Below, piece by piece: positions 14,152 through 29,100 of a stretch of DNA of 64,000 nucleotides (the stretch's first letter is position 1; every line of letters begins with the position of its first letter). Source of the stretch: Parietaria judaica (taxonomy: Eukaryota > Streptophyta > Magnoliopsida > Rosales > Urticaceae); the NCBI GenBank assembly GCA_954871525.1, contig CATOZS010000074.1:1-64000 (forward strand), in the 5' to 3' direction. The translations under genes and the position numbers were made by a program. Under the pieces are notes generated by a model. That model did not search any database. It had not been told where the DNA came from and saw nothing but the letters and a program-made list of their open reading frames with translations.

Positions 14152-17100
14152 TTAGGTCGTAAACAATGTAAAATAAAGAAATGCTATAGAAAATGCTATA
14201 GCATTTCCTATGGCATTTCTCGTCAACAATTTAATCCTTGCATATTTTTGCATGAGAACTCTTGTTATATTCAAATTCCAATGTATAAGCTTTAAAATCA
14301 TTATTTTTTCAATTGGTTCGAAATTTAAGGTTGTAAAAAATGTAAAATAAAGAAATGCTATAGGAAATGCTATAGCATTTCCTATGGCATTTCTCGTCAA
14401 CAATTTAATCCTTGCATATTTTTGCATGAGAACTCTTGTTATATTCAAATTCCAATGTGTAAGCCCTAAAATCATTATTTTTTTAATTGGTTCGAAATTG
14501 AAGGTTTTAAAAATTTGTCAAATAAAGAAATGCTATAGGAAATGCTATAGCATTTCCTATGGAATTTCTCGTCAACAATTTAATCCTTGCATATTTTTGC
14601 ATGAGAACTCTTGTTATATTCAAATTCCAATGTATAAGCCCTAAAATCATTATTTTTTCAATTGGTTCGAAATTTAAGGTTGTAAAAAATGTAAAATAAA
14701 GAAATTCTATAGGAAATTCTATAGCATTTCCTAAGGCATTTCTCGTCAACAATTTAATCCTTGCATATTTTTGCATGAGAACTCTTGTTATATTCAAATT
14801 CCAATGTATAAGCCCTAAAATCATTATTTTTTCAATTGGTTCGAAATTTAATGTTGTAAAAAATGTCAAATAAAGAAATGCTATAAGAAATGCTATAGCA
14901 TTTCCTATAGCATTTCTCGTCAACGATTTAATCCTTGCATATTTTTGCATGAAAACTCTTGTTATATTCAAATTTCAATGTATAAGCCCTAAAATCATTA
15001 TTTTTTCAATTGGTTCGAAATTTAAGGTTGTAAAAAATGTAAAATAAAGAAATTCTATAGGAAATTCTATAGCATTTCCTATGGCATTTCTCGTCAACAA
15101 TTTAATCGTTGCATATTTTTGCATGAGAACGCTTGTAATATTAAAATTTCAATGTATAAGCCCTAAAATCATTATTTTTTAAATTGTTTCAAAATTTTAG
15201 GTTGTAAAAAATGTAAAATAAAGAAATGCTATAGGAAATGCTATAGCATTTCGTATGGCATTTTTCGTCAAAAATTTAATCCTTGCATATTTTTGCATGA
15301 GAACTCTTGTTATATTCAAATTCCAATGTATAAGCCCTAAAATCATTATTTTTTCAATTGGTTCGAAATTTAAGGTTGTAAAAAATGTAAAATAAAGAAA
15401 TGCTATAGGAAATGCTATAGCATTTCCTATGGCATTTCTCGTCAACAATTTAATCCTTGCATATTTTTGCATGAGAACTCTTGTTATATTCAAATTCCAA
15501 TGTATAAGCCCTAAAATCATTATTTTTTTCAATTGGTTTGAAATTTAAGGTTGTAAAAAATGTAAAATAAAGAAATGCTATAGGAAATGCTATAGCATTT
15601 CGTATGGCATTTCTCGTCAAATATTTAATCCTTGCATATTTTTGCATGAGAACTCTTGTTATATTCAAATTCCAATGTATAAGCCCTAAAATCATTATTT
15701 TTTCAATTGGTTCGACTTTTAGGTCGTAAACAATGTAAAATAAAGAAATGCTATAGGAAATGCTATAGCATTTCCTATGGAATTTAACGTCAACAATTTA
15801 ATCCTTGCATATTTTTGCATGAGAACGCTTGTAATATTAAAATTCCAACGTATAAGCCCTAAAATCATTATTTTTTCAATTGGTTCGGAATTTAAGGTTG
15901 TAAAAAATGTAAAATAAAGAAATGCTATAGGAAATGCTATAGCATTTCGTATGGCGTTTCTCGTCAACAATTTAATCCTTGCATATTTTTGCATGAGAAC
16001 TCTTGTTATATTAAAATTCCAATGTATAAGCCCTAAAATCATTATTTTTTCAATTGGTTCGACTTTTAGGTCGTAAACAATGTAAAATAAAGAAATCCTA
16101 TAGGAAATGCTATAGCATTTCCTAAGGAATTTAACGTCAACAATTTAATCCTTGCATATTTTTGCATGAGAACGCTTGTAATATTAAAATTCCAATGTAT
16201 AAGCCCTAAAATCATTAGTTTTACAATTGGTTCAAAATTTATGGTTGTAAAAAATGTAAAATAAAGAAATGCTATAGGAAATGCTAGCATTTCCTATGGC
16301 ATTTCTCGTCAACAATTTAATCCTTGCATATTTTTGCATGAGAACTCTTGTTATATTCAAATTCCAATGTATAAGCCCTAAAATCATTATTTTTTAAATT
16401 GTTTCAAAATTTTAGGTCGTAAACAATGTAAAATAAAGAAATGCTATAGAAAATGCTATAGCATTTCCTACGGCATTTCTCGTCAACAATTTAATCCTTG
16501 CATATTTTTGCATGAGAACTCTTGTTATATTCAAATTCCAATGTATAAGCTTTAAAATCATTATTTTTTCAATTGGTTCGAAATTTAAGGTTGTAAAAAA
16601 TGTAAAATAAAGAAATGCGATAGGAAATGCTATAGCATTTCCTATGGCATTTCTCGTCAACAATTTAATCCTTGCATATTTTTGCATGAGAACTCTTGTT
16701 ATATTCAAATTCCAATGTGTAAGCCCTAAAATCATTATTTTTTTAATTGGTTCGAAATTGAAGGTTGTAAAAATTTGTCAAATAAAGAAATGCTATAGGA
16801 AATGCTATAGCATTTCCTATGGAATTTCTCGTCAACAATTTAATCCTTGCATATTTTTGCATGAGAACTCTTGTTATATTCAAATTCAAATGTATAAGCC
16901 CTAAAATCATTATTTTTTCAATTGGTTCGAAATTTAAGGTTGTAAAAAATGTAAAATAAAGAAATTCTATAGGAAATTCTATAGCATTTCCTAAGGCATT
17001 TCTCGTCAACAATTTAATCCTTGCATATTTTTGCATGAGAACTCTTGTTATATTCAAATTCCAATGTATAAGCCCTAAAATCATTATTTTTTCAATTGGT

Positions 17101-20100
17101 TCGAAATTTAATGTTGTAAAAAATGTCAAATAAAGAAATGCTATAAGAAATGCTATAGCATTTCCTATAGCATTTCTCGTCAACGATTTAATCCTTGCAT
17201 ATTTTTGCATGAAAACTCTTGTTATATTCAAATTCCAATGTATAAGCCCTAAAATCATTATTTTTTCAATTGGTTCGAAATTTAAGGTTGTAAAAAATGT
17301 AAAATAAAGAAATTCTATAGGAAATTCTATAGCATTTCCTATGCCATTTCTCGTCAACAATTTAATCGTTGCATATTTTTGCATGAGAACGCTTGTAATA
17401 TTAAAATTTCAATGTATAAGCCCTAAAATCATTATTTTTACAATTGGTTTGAAATTTAAGGTTGTAAACAATGTAAAATAAAGAAATGCTATAGCATTTC
17501 CTCTGGCATTTCTCGTCAACAGTTTAATCCTTGCATAGTTTTGCATGAGAACGCTTGTAATATTAAAATTCCAATGTATAAGCCCTAAAATCATTATTTT
17601 TTCAATTGGTTCGAAATTTAAGGTTGTAAAAAATGTAAAATAAAGAAATGCTATAGGAAATGCTATAGCATTTCCTATGGCATTTCTCGTCAACAATTTA
17701 ATCCTTGCATATTTTTGCATGAGAACTCTTGTTATATTCAAATTCCAATGTATAAGCCCTAAAATCAATATTTTTTCAATTGGTTCGAAATTTAAGGTTG
17801 TAAAAAATGTAAAATAAAGAAATGCTATAGGAAATGCTATAGAATTTCCTATGGCATTTCTCGTCAACAATTTAATCCTTGCATATTTTTGCATAAGAAC
17901 TCTTGTTATATTCCAATTCCAATGTATAAGCCCTAAAATAATTATTTTTTCAATTGGTTCGAAATTTAAGGTTGTAAAAAATGTAAAATAAAGAAATTCT
18001 ATAGCATTTCCTATGGCATTTCTCGTCAACAATTTAATCCTTGCATATTTTTGCATGAGAACTCTTGTTATATTCAAATTCCAATGTATAAGCCCTAAAA
18101 TCATTATTTTTTCAATTGGTTTGAAATTTAATGTTGTAAAAAATGTGAAATAAAGAAATGCTATAGGAAATGCTATAGCATTTCGTATGGAATTTCTCGT
18201 CAACAATTTAATCCTTGCATATTTTTGCATGAGAACTCTTGTTATATTCAAATTCCAATGTATAAGCCCTAAAATCATTATTTTTTCAATTGGTTCGACT
18301 TTTAGGTCGTAAACAATGTAAAATAAAGAAATGCTATAGGAAATGCTATAGCATTTCCTATGGAATTTAACGTCAACAATTTAATCCTTGCATATTTTTG
18401 CATGAGAACGCTTGTAATATTAAAATTCCAACGTATAAGCCCTAAAATCATTATTTTTTCAATTGGTTTGAAATTTAAGGTTGTAAAAAATGTAAAATAA
18501 AGAAATGCTATAGGAAATGCTATAGCATTTCCTATAGCATTTCTCGTCAACAATTTAATCCTTGCATATTTTTGCATGAGAACTCTTGTTATATTCAAAT
18601 TCCAATGTATAAGCCCTAAAATCATTATTTTTTCAATTGGTTTGAAATATAAGGTTGTAAAAAATGTAAAATAAAGAAATGCTATAGGAAATGCTATAGC
18701 ATTAGCATTTCCTATGGCATTTCTCGTCAACAATTTAATCCTTGCATATTTTTGCATGAGAACTCTTGTTATATTCCAATTCCAATTTATAAGCCCTAAA
18801 ATAATTATTTTTTCAATTGGTTCGACTTTTAGGTCGTAAACAATGTAAAATAAAGAAATGCTATAGAAAATGCTATAGCATTTCCTATGGCATTTCTCGT
18901 CAACAATTTAATCCTTGCATATTTTTGCATGAGAACTCTTGTTATATTCAAATTCCAATGTATAAGCTTTAAAATCATTATTTTTTCAATTGGTTCGAAA
19001 TTTAAGGTTGTAAAAAATGTAAAATAAAGAAATGCTATAGGAAATGCTATAGCATTTCCTATGGCATTTCTCGTCAACAATTTAATCCTTGCATATTTTT
19101 GCATGAGAACTCTTGTTATATTCAAATTCCAATGTGTAAGCCCTAAAATTATTATTTTTTTAATTGGTTCGAAATTGAAGGTTGTAAAAATTTGTCAAAT
19201 AAAGAAATGCTATAGGAAATGCTATAGCATTTCCTATGGAATTTCTCGTCAACAATTTAATCCTTGCATATTTTTGCATGAGAACTCTTGTTATATTCAA
19301 ATTCCAATGTATAAGCCCTAAAATCATTATTTTTTCAATTGGTTCGAAATTTAAGGTTGTAAAAAATGTAAAATAAAGAAATTCTATAGGAAATTCTATA
19401 GCATTTCCTAAGGCATTTCTCGTCAACAATTTAATCCTTGCATATTTTTGCATGAGAACTCTTGTTATATTCAAATTCCAATGTATAAGCCCTAAAATCA
19501 TTATTTTTTCAATTGGTTCGAAATTTAATGTTGTAAAAAATGGCAAATAAAGAAATGCTATAAGAAATGCTATAGCATTTCCTATAGCATTTCTCGTCAA
19601 CGATTTAATCCTTGCATATTTTTGCATGAAAACTCTTGTTATATTCAAATTCCAATGTATAAGCCCTAAAATCAATATTTTTTCAATTGGTTCGAAATTT
19701 AAGGTTGTAAAAAATGTAAAATAAAGAAATTCTATAGGAAATTCTATAGCATTTCCTATGGCATTTCTCGTCAACAATTTAATCGTTGCATATTTTTACA
19801 TGAGAACGCTTGTAATATTAAAATTTCAATGTATAAGCCCTAAAATCATTATTTTTACAATTGGTTTGAAATTTAAGGTTGTAAACAATGTAAAATAAAG
19901 AAATGCTATAGCATTTCCTCTGGCATTTCTCGTCAACAGTTTAATCCTTGCATAGTTTTGCATGAAAACGCTTGTAATATTAAAATTCCAATGTATAAGC
20001 CCTAAAATCATTATTTTTTCAATTGGTTCGAAATTTAAGGTTGTAAAAAATGTAAAATAAAGAAATGCTATAGGAAATGCTATAGAATTTCCTATGGCAT

Positions 20101-23100
20101 TTCTCGTCAACAATTTAATCCTTGCATATTTTTGCATGAGAACTCTTGTTATATTCAAATTCCAATGTATAAGCCCTAAAATCATTATTTTTTCAATTGG
20201 TTCGAAATTTAAGGTTGTAAAAAATGTAAAATAAAGAAATGCTATAGGAAATGCTATAGAATTTCCTATGGCATTTCTCGTCAACAATTTAATCCTTGCA
20301 TATTTTTGCATAAGAACTCTTGTTATATTCCAATTCCAATGTATAAGCCCTAAAATAATTATTTTTTCAATTGGTTCGAAATTTAAGGTTGTAAAAAATG
20401 TAAAATAAAGAAATTCTATAGCATTTCCTATGGCATTTCTCGTCAACAATTTAATCCTTGCATATTTTTGCATGAGAACTCTTGTTATATTCAAATTCCA
20501 ATGTATAAGCCCTAAAATCATTATTTTTTCAATTGGTTTGAAATTTAATGTTGTAAAAAATGTGAAATAAAGAAATGCTATAGGAAATGCTATAGCATTT
20601 CGTATGGAATTTCTCGTCAACAATTTAATCCTTGCATATTTTTGCATGAGAACTCTTGTTATATTCAAATTCCAATGTATAAGCCCTAAAATCATTATTT
20701 TTTCAATTGGTTCGACTTTTAGGTCGTAAACAATGTAAAATAAAGAAATGCTATAGGAAATGCTATAGCATTTCCTATGGAATTTAACGTCAACAATTTA
20801 ATCCTTGCATATTTTTGCATGAGAACGCTTGTAATATTAAAATTCCAACGTATAAGCCCTAAAATCATTATTTTTTCAATTGGTTTGAAATTTAAGGTTG
20901 TAAAAAATGTAAAATAAAGAAATGCTATAGGAAATGCTATAGCATTTCCTATAGCATTTCTCGTCAACAATTTAATCCTTGCATATTTTTGCATGAGAAC
21001 TCTTGTTATATTCAAATTCCAATGTATAAGCCCTAAAATCATTATTTTTTCAATTGGTTTGAAATATAAGGTTGTAAAAAATGTAAAATAAAGAAATGCT
21101 ATAGGAAATGCTATAGCATTTCCTATGGCATTTCTCGTCAACAATTTAATCCTTGCATATTTTTGCATGAGAACTCTTGTTATATTCCAATTCCAATGTA
21201 TAAGCCCTAAAATAATTATTTTTTCAATTGGTTCGACTTTTAGGTCGTAAACAATGTAAAATAAAGAAATGCTATAGAAAATGCTATAGCATTTCCTATG
21301 GCATTTCTCGTCAACAATTTAATCCTTGCATATTTTTGCATGAGAACTCTTGTTATATTCAAATTCCAATGTATAAGCTTTAAAATCATTATTTTTTCAT
21401 TTGGTTCGAAATTTAATGTTGTAAAAAATGTAAAATAAAGAAATGCTATAGGAAATGCTATAGCATTTCCTATGGCATTTCTCGTCAACAATTTAATCCT
21501 TGCATATTTTTGCATGAGAACTCTTGTTATATTCAAATTCCAATGTGTAAGCCCTAAAATCATTATTTTTTTAATTGGTTCGAAATTGAAGGTTGTAAAA
21601 ATTTGTCAAATAAAGAAATGCTATAGGAAATGCTATAGCATTTCCTATGGAATTTCTCGTCAACAATTTAATCCTTGTATATTTTTGCATGAGAACTCTT
21701 GTTATATTCAAATTCCAATGTATAAGCCCTAAAATCATTATTTTTTCAATTGGTTCGAAATTTAAGGTTGTAAAAAATGTAAAATAAAGAAATTCTATAG
21801 GAAATTCTATAGCATTTCCTAAGGCATTTCTCGTCAACAATTTAATCCTTGCATATTTTTGCATGAGAACTCTTGTTATATTCAAATTCCAATGTATAAG
21901 CCCTAAAATCATTATTTTTTCAATTGGTTCGAAATTTAATGTTGTAAAAAATGGCAAATAAAGAAATGCTATAAGAAATGCTATATAGCATTTCCTATAG
22001 CATTTCTCGTCAACGATTTAATCCTTGCATATTTTTGCATGAAAACTCTTGTTATATTCAAATTCCAATGTATAAGCCCTAAAATCATTATTTTTTCAAT
22101 TGGTTCGAAATTTAAGGTTGTAAAAAATGTAAAATAAAGAAATTCTATAGGAAATTCTATAGCATTTCCTATGGCATTTCTCGTCAACAATTTAATCGTT
22201 GCATATTTTTGCATGAGAACGCTTGTAATATTAAAATTTCAATGTATAAGCCCTAAAATCATTATTTTTACAATTGGTTTGAAATTTAAGGTTGTAAACA
22301 ATGTAAAATAAAGAAATGCTATAGCATTTCCTCTGGCATTTCTCGTCAACAGTTTAATCCTTGCATAGTTTTGCATGAGAACGCTTGTAATATTAAAATT
22401 CCAATGTATAAGCCCTAAAATCATTATTTTTTCAATTGGTTCGAAATTTAAGGTTGTAAAAAATGTAAAATAAAGAAATGCTATAGGAAATGCTATAGCA
22501 TTTCCTATGGCATTTCTCGTCAACAATTTAATCCTTGCATATTTTTGCATGAGAACTCTTGTTATATTCAAATTCCAATGTATAAGCCCTAAAATCATTA
22601 TTTTTTCAATTGGTTCGAAATTTAAGGTTGTAAAAAATGTAAAATAAAGAAATGCTATAGGAAATGCTATAGCATTTCCTATGGCATTTCTCGTCAACAA
22701 TTTAATCCTTGCATATTTTTGCATAAGAACTCTTGTTATATTCCAATTCCAATGTATAAGCCCTAAAATAATTATTTTTTCAATTGGTTCGAAATTTAAG
22801 GTTGTAAAAAATGTAAAATAAAGAAATTCTATAGCATTTCCTATGGCATTTCTCGTCAACAATTTAATCCTTGCATATTTTTGCATGAGAACTCTTGTTA
22901 TATTCAAATTCCAATGTATAAGCCCTAAAATCATTATTTTTTCAATTGGTTTGAAATTTAAGCTTGTAAAAAATGTAAAATAAAGAAATGCTATAGGAAA
23001 TGCTATAGCATTTCCTATAGCATTTCTCGTCAACAATTTAATCCTTGCATATTTTTGCATGAGAACTCTTGTTATATTCAAATTCCAACGTATAAGCCCT

Positions 23101-26100
23101 AAAATCATTATTTTTTCAATTGGTTTGAAATTTAAGGTTGTAAAAAATGTAAAATAAAGAAATGCCATAGGAAATGCTATAGCATTTCCTATAGCATTTC
23201 TCGTCAACAATTTAATCCTTGCATATTTTTGCATGAGAACTCTTGTTATATTCAAATTCCAATGTATAAGCCCTAAAATCATTATTTTTTCAATTGGTTT
23301 GAAATATAAGGTTGTAAAAAATGTAAAATAAAGAAATGCTATAGGAAATGCTATAGCATTTCCTATGGCATTTCTCGTCAACAATTTAATCCTTGCATAT
23401 TTTTGCATGAGAACTCTTGTTATATTCCAATTCCAATGTATAAGCCCTAAAATAATTATTTTTTCAATTGGTTCGACTTTTAGGTCGTAAACAATGTAAA
23501 ATAAAGAAATGCTATAGAAAATGCTATAGCATTTCCTATGGCATTTCTCGTCCACAATTTAATCCTTGCATATTTTTGCATGAGAACTCTTGTTATATTC
23601 AAATTCCAATGTATAAGCTTTAAAATCATTATTTTTTCATTTGGTTCGAAATTTAATGTTGTAAAAAATGTAAAATAAAGAAATGCTATAGGAAATGCTA
23701 TAGCATTTCCTATGGCATTTCTCGTCAACAATTTAATCCTTGCATATTTTTGCATGAGAACTCTTGTTATATTCAAATTCCAATGTGTAAGCCCTAAAAT
23801 CATTATTTTTTTAATTGGTTCGAAATTGAAGGTTGTAAAAATTTTTCAAATAAAGAAATGCTATAGGAAATGCTATAGCATTTCCTATGGAATTTCTCGT
23901 CAACAATTTAATCCTTGTATATTTTTGCATGAGAACTCTTGTTATATTCAAATTCCAATGTATAAGCCCTAAAATCATTATTTTTTCAATTGGTTCGAAA
24001 TTTAAGGTTGTAAAAAATGTAAAATAAAGAAATTCTATAGGAAATTCTATAGCATTTCCTAAGGCATTTCTCGTCAACAATTTAATCCTTGCATATTTTT
24101 GCATGAGAACTCTTGTTATATTCAAATTCCAATGTATAAGCCCTAAAATCATTATTTTTTCAATTGGTTCGAAATTTAATGTTGTAAAAAATGGCAAATA
24201 AAGAAATGCTATAAGAAATGCTATATAGCATTTCCTATAGCATTTCTCGTCAACGATTTAATCCTTGCATATTTTTGCATGAAAACTCTTGTTATATTCA
24301 AATTCCAATGTATAAGCCCTAAAATCATTATTTTTTCAATTGGTTCGAAATTTAAGGTTGTAAAAAATGTAAAATAAAGAAATTCTATAGGAAATTCTAT
24401 AGCATTTCCTATGGCATTTCTCGTCAACAATTTAATCGTTGTATATTTTTGCATGAGAACGCTTGTAATATTAAAATTTCAATGTATAAGCCCTAAAATC
24501 ATTATTTTTACAATTGGTTTGAAATTTAAGGTTGTAAACAATGTAAAATAAAGAAATGCTATAGCATTTCCTCTGGCATTTCTCGTCAACAGTTTAATCC
24601 TTGCATAGTTTTGCATGAGAACGCTTGTAATATTAAAATTCCAATGTATAAGCCCTAAAATCATTATTTTTTCAATTGGTTCGAAATTTAAGGTTGTAAA
24701 AAATGTAAAATAAAGAAATGCTATAGGAAATGCTATAGCATTTCCTATGGCATTTCTCGTCAACAATTTAATCCTTGCATATTTTTGCATGAGAACTCTT
24801 GTTATATTCAAATTCCAATGTATAAGCCCTAAAATCATTATTTTTTCAATTGGTTCGAAATTTAAGGTTGTAAAAAATGTAAAATAAAGAAATGCTATAG
24901 GAAATGCTATAGAATTTCCTATGGCATTTCTCGTCAACAATTTAATCCTTGCATATTTTTGCATAAGAACTCTTGTTATATTCCAATTCCAATGTATAAG
25001 CCCTAAAATAATTATTTTTTCAATTGGTTCGAAATTTAAGGTTGTAAAAAATGTAAAATAAAGAAATTCTATAGCATTTCCTATGGCATTTCTCGTCAAC
25101 AATTTAATCCTTGCATATTTTTGCATGAGAACTCTTGTTATATTCAAATTCCAATGTATAAGCCCTAAAATCATTATTTTTTCAATTGGTTTGAAATTTA
25201 AGCTTGTAAAAAACGTAAAATAAAGAAATGCTATAGGAAATGCTATAGCATTTCCTATAGCATTTCTCGTCAACAATTTAATCCTTGCATATTTTTGCAT
25301 GAGAACTCTTGTTATATTCAAATTCCAACGTATAAGCCCTAAAATCATTATTTTTTCAATTGGTTTGAAATTTAAGGTTGTAAAAAATGTAAAATAAAGA
25401 AATGCTATAGGAAATGCTATAGCATTTCCTATGGCATTTCTCGTCAACAATTTAATCCTTGCATATTTTTGCATGAGAACTCTTGTTATATTCAAATTCC
25501 AATGTATAAGCCCTAAAATCATTATTTTTTCAATTGGTTTGAAATATAAGGTTGTAAAAAATGTAAAATAAAGAAATGCTATAGGAAATGCTATAGCATT
25601 TCCTATGGCATTTCTCGTCAACAATTTAATCCTTGCATATTTTTGCATGAGAACTCTTGTTATATTCCAATTCCAATGTATAAGCCCTAAAATAATTATT
25701 TTTTCAATTGGTTCGACATTTAGGTCGTAAACAATGTAAAATAAAGAAATGCTATAGAAAATGCTATAGCATTTCCTATGGCATTTCTCGTCCACAATTT
25801 AATCCTTGCATATTTTTGCATGAGAACTCTTGTTATATTCAAATTCCAATGTATAAGCTTTAAAATCATTATTTTTCAATTGGTTCGAAATTTAAGGTTG
25901 TAAAAAATGTAAAATAAAGAAATGCTATAGGAAATGCTATAGCATTTCCTATGGCATTTCTCGTCAACAATTTAATCCTTGCATATTTTTGCATGAGAAC
26001 TCTTGTTATATTCAAATTCCAATGTATAAGCCCTAAAATCATTATTTTTTCAATTGGTTCGAAATTTAATGTTGTAAAAAATGGCAAATAAAGAAATGCT

Positions 26101-29100
26101 ATAAGAAATGCTATATAGCATTTCCTATAGCATTTCTCGTCAACGATTTAATCCTTGCATATTTTTGCATGAAAACTCTTGTTATATTCAAATTCCAATG
26201 TATAAGCCCTAAAATCATTATTTTTTCAATTGGTTCGAAATTTAAGGTTGTAAAAAATGTAAAATAAAGAAATTCTATAGGAAATTCTATAGCATTTCCT
26301 ATGGCATTTCTCGTCAACAATTTAATCGTTGCATATTTTTGCATGAGAACGCTTGTAATATTAAAATTCCAATGTATAAGCCCTAAAATCATTATTTTTA
26401 CAATTGGTTTGAAATTTAAGGTTGTAAACAATGTAAAATAAAGAAATGCTATAGCATTTCCTCTGGCATTTCTCGTCAACAGTTTAATCCTTGCATAGTT
26501 TTGCATGAGAACGCTTGTAATATTAAAATTCCAATGTATAAGCCCTAAAATCATTATTTTTTCAATTGGTTCAAAATTTAAGGTTGTAAAAAATGTAAAA
26601 TAAAGAAATGCTATAGGAAATGCTATAGCATTTCCTATGGCATTTCTCGTCAACAATTTAATACTTGCATATTTTTGCATGAGAACTCTTGTTATATTCA
26701 AATTCCAATGTATAAGCCCTAAAATCATTATTTTTTCAATTGGTTCGAAATTTAAGGTTGTAAAAAATGTAAAATAAAGAAATGCTATAGGAACAATTTA
26801 ATCCTTCCATATTTTTGCATAAGAACTCTTGTTATATTCCAATTCCAATGTATAAGCCCTAAAATAATTATTTTTTCAATTGGTTCGAAATTTAAGGTTG
26901 TAAAAAATGTAAAATAAAGAAATTCTATAGCATTTCCTATGGCATTTCTCGTCAACAATTTAATCCTTGCATATTTTTGCATGAGAACTCTTGTTATATT
27001 CAAATTCCAATGTATAAGCCCTAAAATCATTATTTTTTCAATTGGTTTGAAATTTAAGCTTGTAAAAAACGTAAAATAAAGAAATGCCATAGGAAATGCT
27101 ATAGCATTTCCTATAGCATTTCTCGTCAACAAGTTAATCCTTGCATATTTTTGCATGAGAACTCTTGTTATATTCAAATTCCAACGTATAAGCCCTAAAA
27201 TCATTATTTTTTCAATTGGTTTGAAATTTAAGGTTGTAAAAAATGTAAAATAAAGAAATGCCATAGGAAATGCTATAGCATTTCCTATAGCATTTCTCGT
27301 CAACAATTTAATCCTTGCATATTTTTGCATGAGAACTCTTGTTATATTCAAATTCCAATGTATAAGCCCTAAAATCATTATTTTTTCAATTGGTTTGAAA
27401 TATAAGGTTGTAAAAAATGTAAAATAAAGAAATGCTATAGGAAATGCTATAGCATTTCCTATGGCATTTCTCGTCAACAATTTAATCCTTGCATATTTTT
27501 GCATGAGAACTCTTGTTATATTCCAATTCCAATGTATAAGCCCTAAAATAATTATTTTTTCAATTGGTTCGACATTTAGGTCGTAAACAATGTAAAATAA
27601 AGAAATGCTATAGAAAATGCTATAGCATTTCCTATGGCATTTCTCGTCCACAATTTAATCCTTGCATATTTTTGCATGAGAACTCTTGTTATATTCAAAT
27701 TCCAATGTATAAGCTTTAAAATCATTATTTTTCAATTGGTTCGAAATTTAAGGTTGTAAAAAATGTAAAATAAAGAAATGCTATAGGAAATGCTATAGCA
27801 TTTCCTATGGCATTTCTCGTCAACAATTTAATCCTTGCATATTTTTGCATGAGAACTCTTGTTATATTCAAATTCCAATGTGTAAGCCCTAAAATCATTA
27901 TTTTTTTAATTGGTTCGAAATTGAAGGTTGTAAAAATTTGTCAAATAAAGAAATGCTATAGGAAATGCTATAGCATTTCCTATGGAATTTCTCGTCAACA
28001 ATTTAATCCTTGCATATTTTTGCATGAGAACTCTTGTTATATTCAAATTCCAATGTATAAGCCCTAAAATCATTATTTTTTCAATTGGTTCGAAATTTAA
28101 GGTTGTAAAAAATGTAAAATAAAGAAATTCTATAGGAAATTCTATAGCATTTCCTAAGGCATTTCTCGTCAACAATTTAATCCTTGCATATTTTTGCATG
28201 AGAACTCTTGTTATATTCAAATTCCAATGTATAAGCCCTAAAATCATTATTTTTTCAATTGGTTCGAAATTTAATGTTGTAAAAAATGGCAAATAAAGAA
28301 ATGCTATAAGAAATGCTATAGCATTTCCTATAGCATTTCTCGTCAACGATTTAATCCTTGCATATTTTTGCATGAAAACTCTTGTTATATTCAAATTCCA
28401 ATGTATAAGCCCTAAAATCATTATTTTTTCAATTGGTTCGAAATTTAAGGTTGTAAAAAATGTAAAATAAAGAAATTCTATAGGAAATTCTATAGCATTT
28501 CCTATGGCATTTCTCGTCAACAATTTAATCGTTGCATATTTTTGCATGAGAACGCTTGTAATATTAAAATTTCAATGTATAAGCCCTAAAATCATTATTT
28601 TTACAATTGGTTTGAAATTTAAGGTTGTAAACAATGTAAAATAAAGAAATGCTATAGCATTTCCTCTGGCATTTCTCGTCAACAGTTTAATCCTTGCATA
28701 GTTTTGCATGAGAACGCTTGTAATATTAAAATTCCAATGTATAAGCCCTAAAATCATTATTTTTTCAATTGGTTCGAAATTTAAGGTTGTAAAAAATGTA
28801 AAATAAAGAAATGCTATAGGAAATGCTATAGCATTTCCTATGGCATTTCTCGTCAACAATTTAATCCTTGCATATTTTTGCATGAGAACTCTTGTTATAT
28901 TCAAATTCCAATGTATAAGCCCTAAAATCATTATTTTTTCAATTGGTTCGAAATTTAAGGTTGTAAAAAATGTAAAATAAAGAAATGCTATAGGAAATGC
29001 TATAGAATTTCCTATGGCATTTCTCGTCAACAGTTTAATCCTTGCATATTTTTGCATAAGAACTCTTGTTATATTCCATTTCCATTGTATAAGCCCTAAA

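Noticed and set aside
14384..14644. Repeated 86-codon plus-strand frame in the satellite
   Set aside because: It recurs only because the same marked monomer recurs in the HOR; it ends at unrelated stops and has no gene features.
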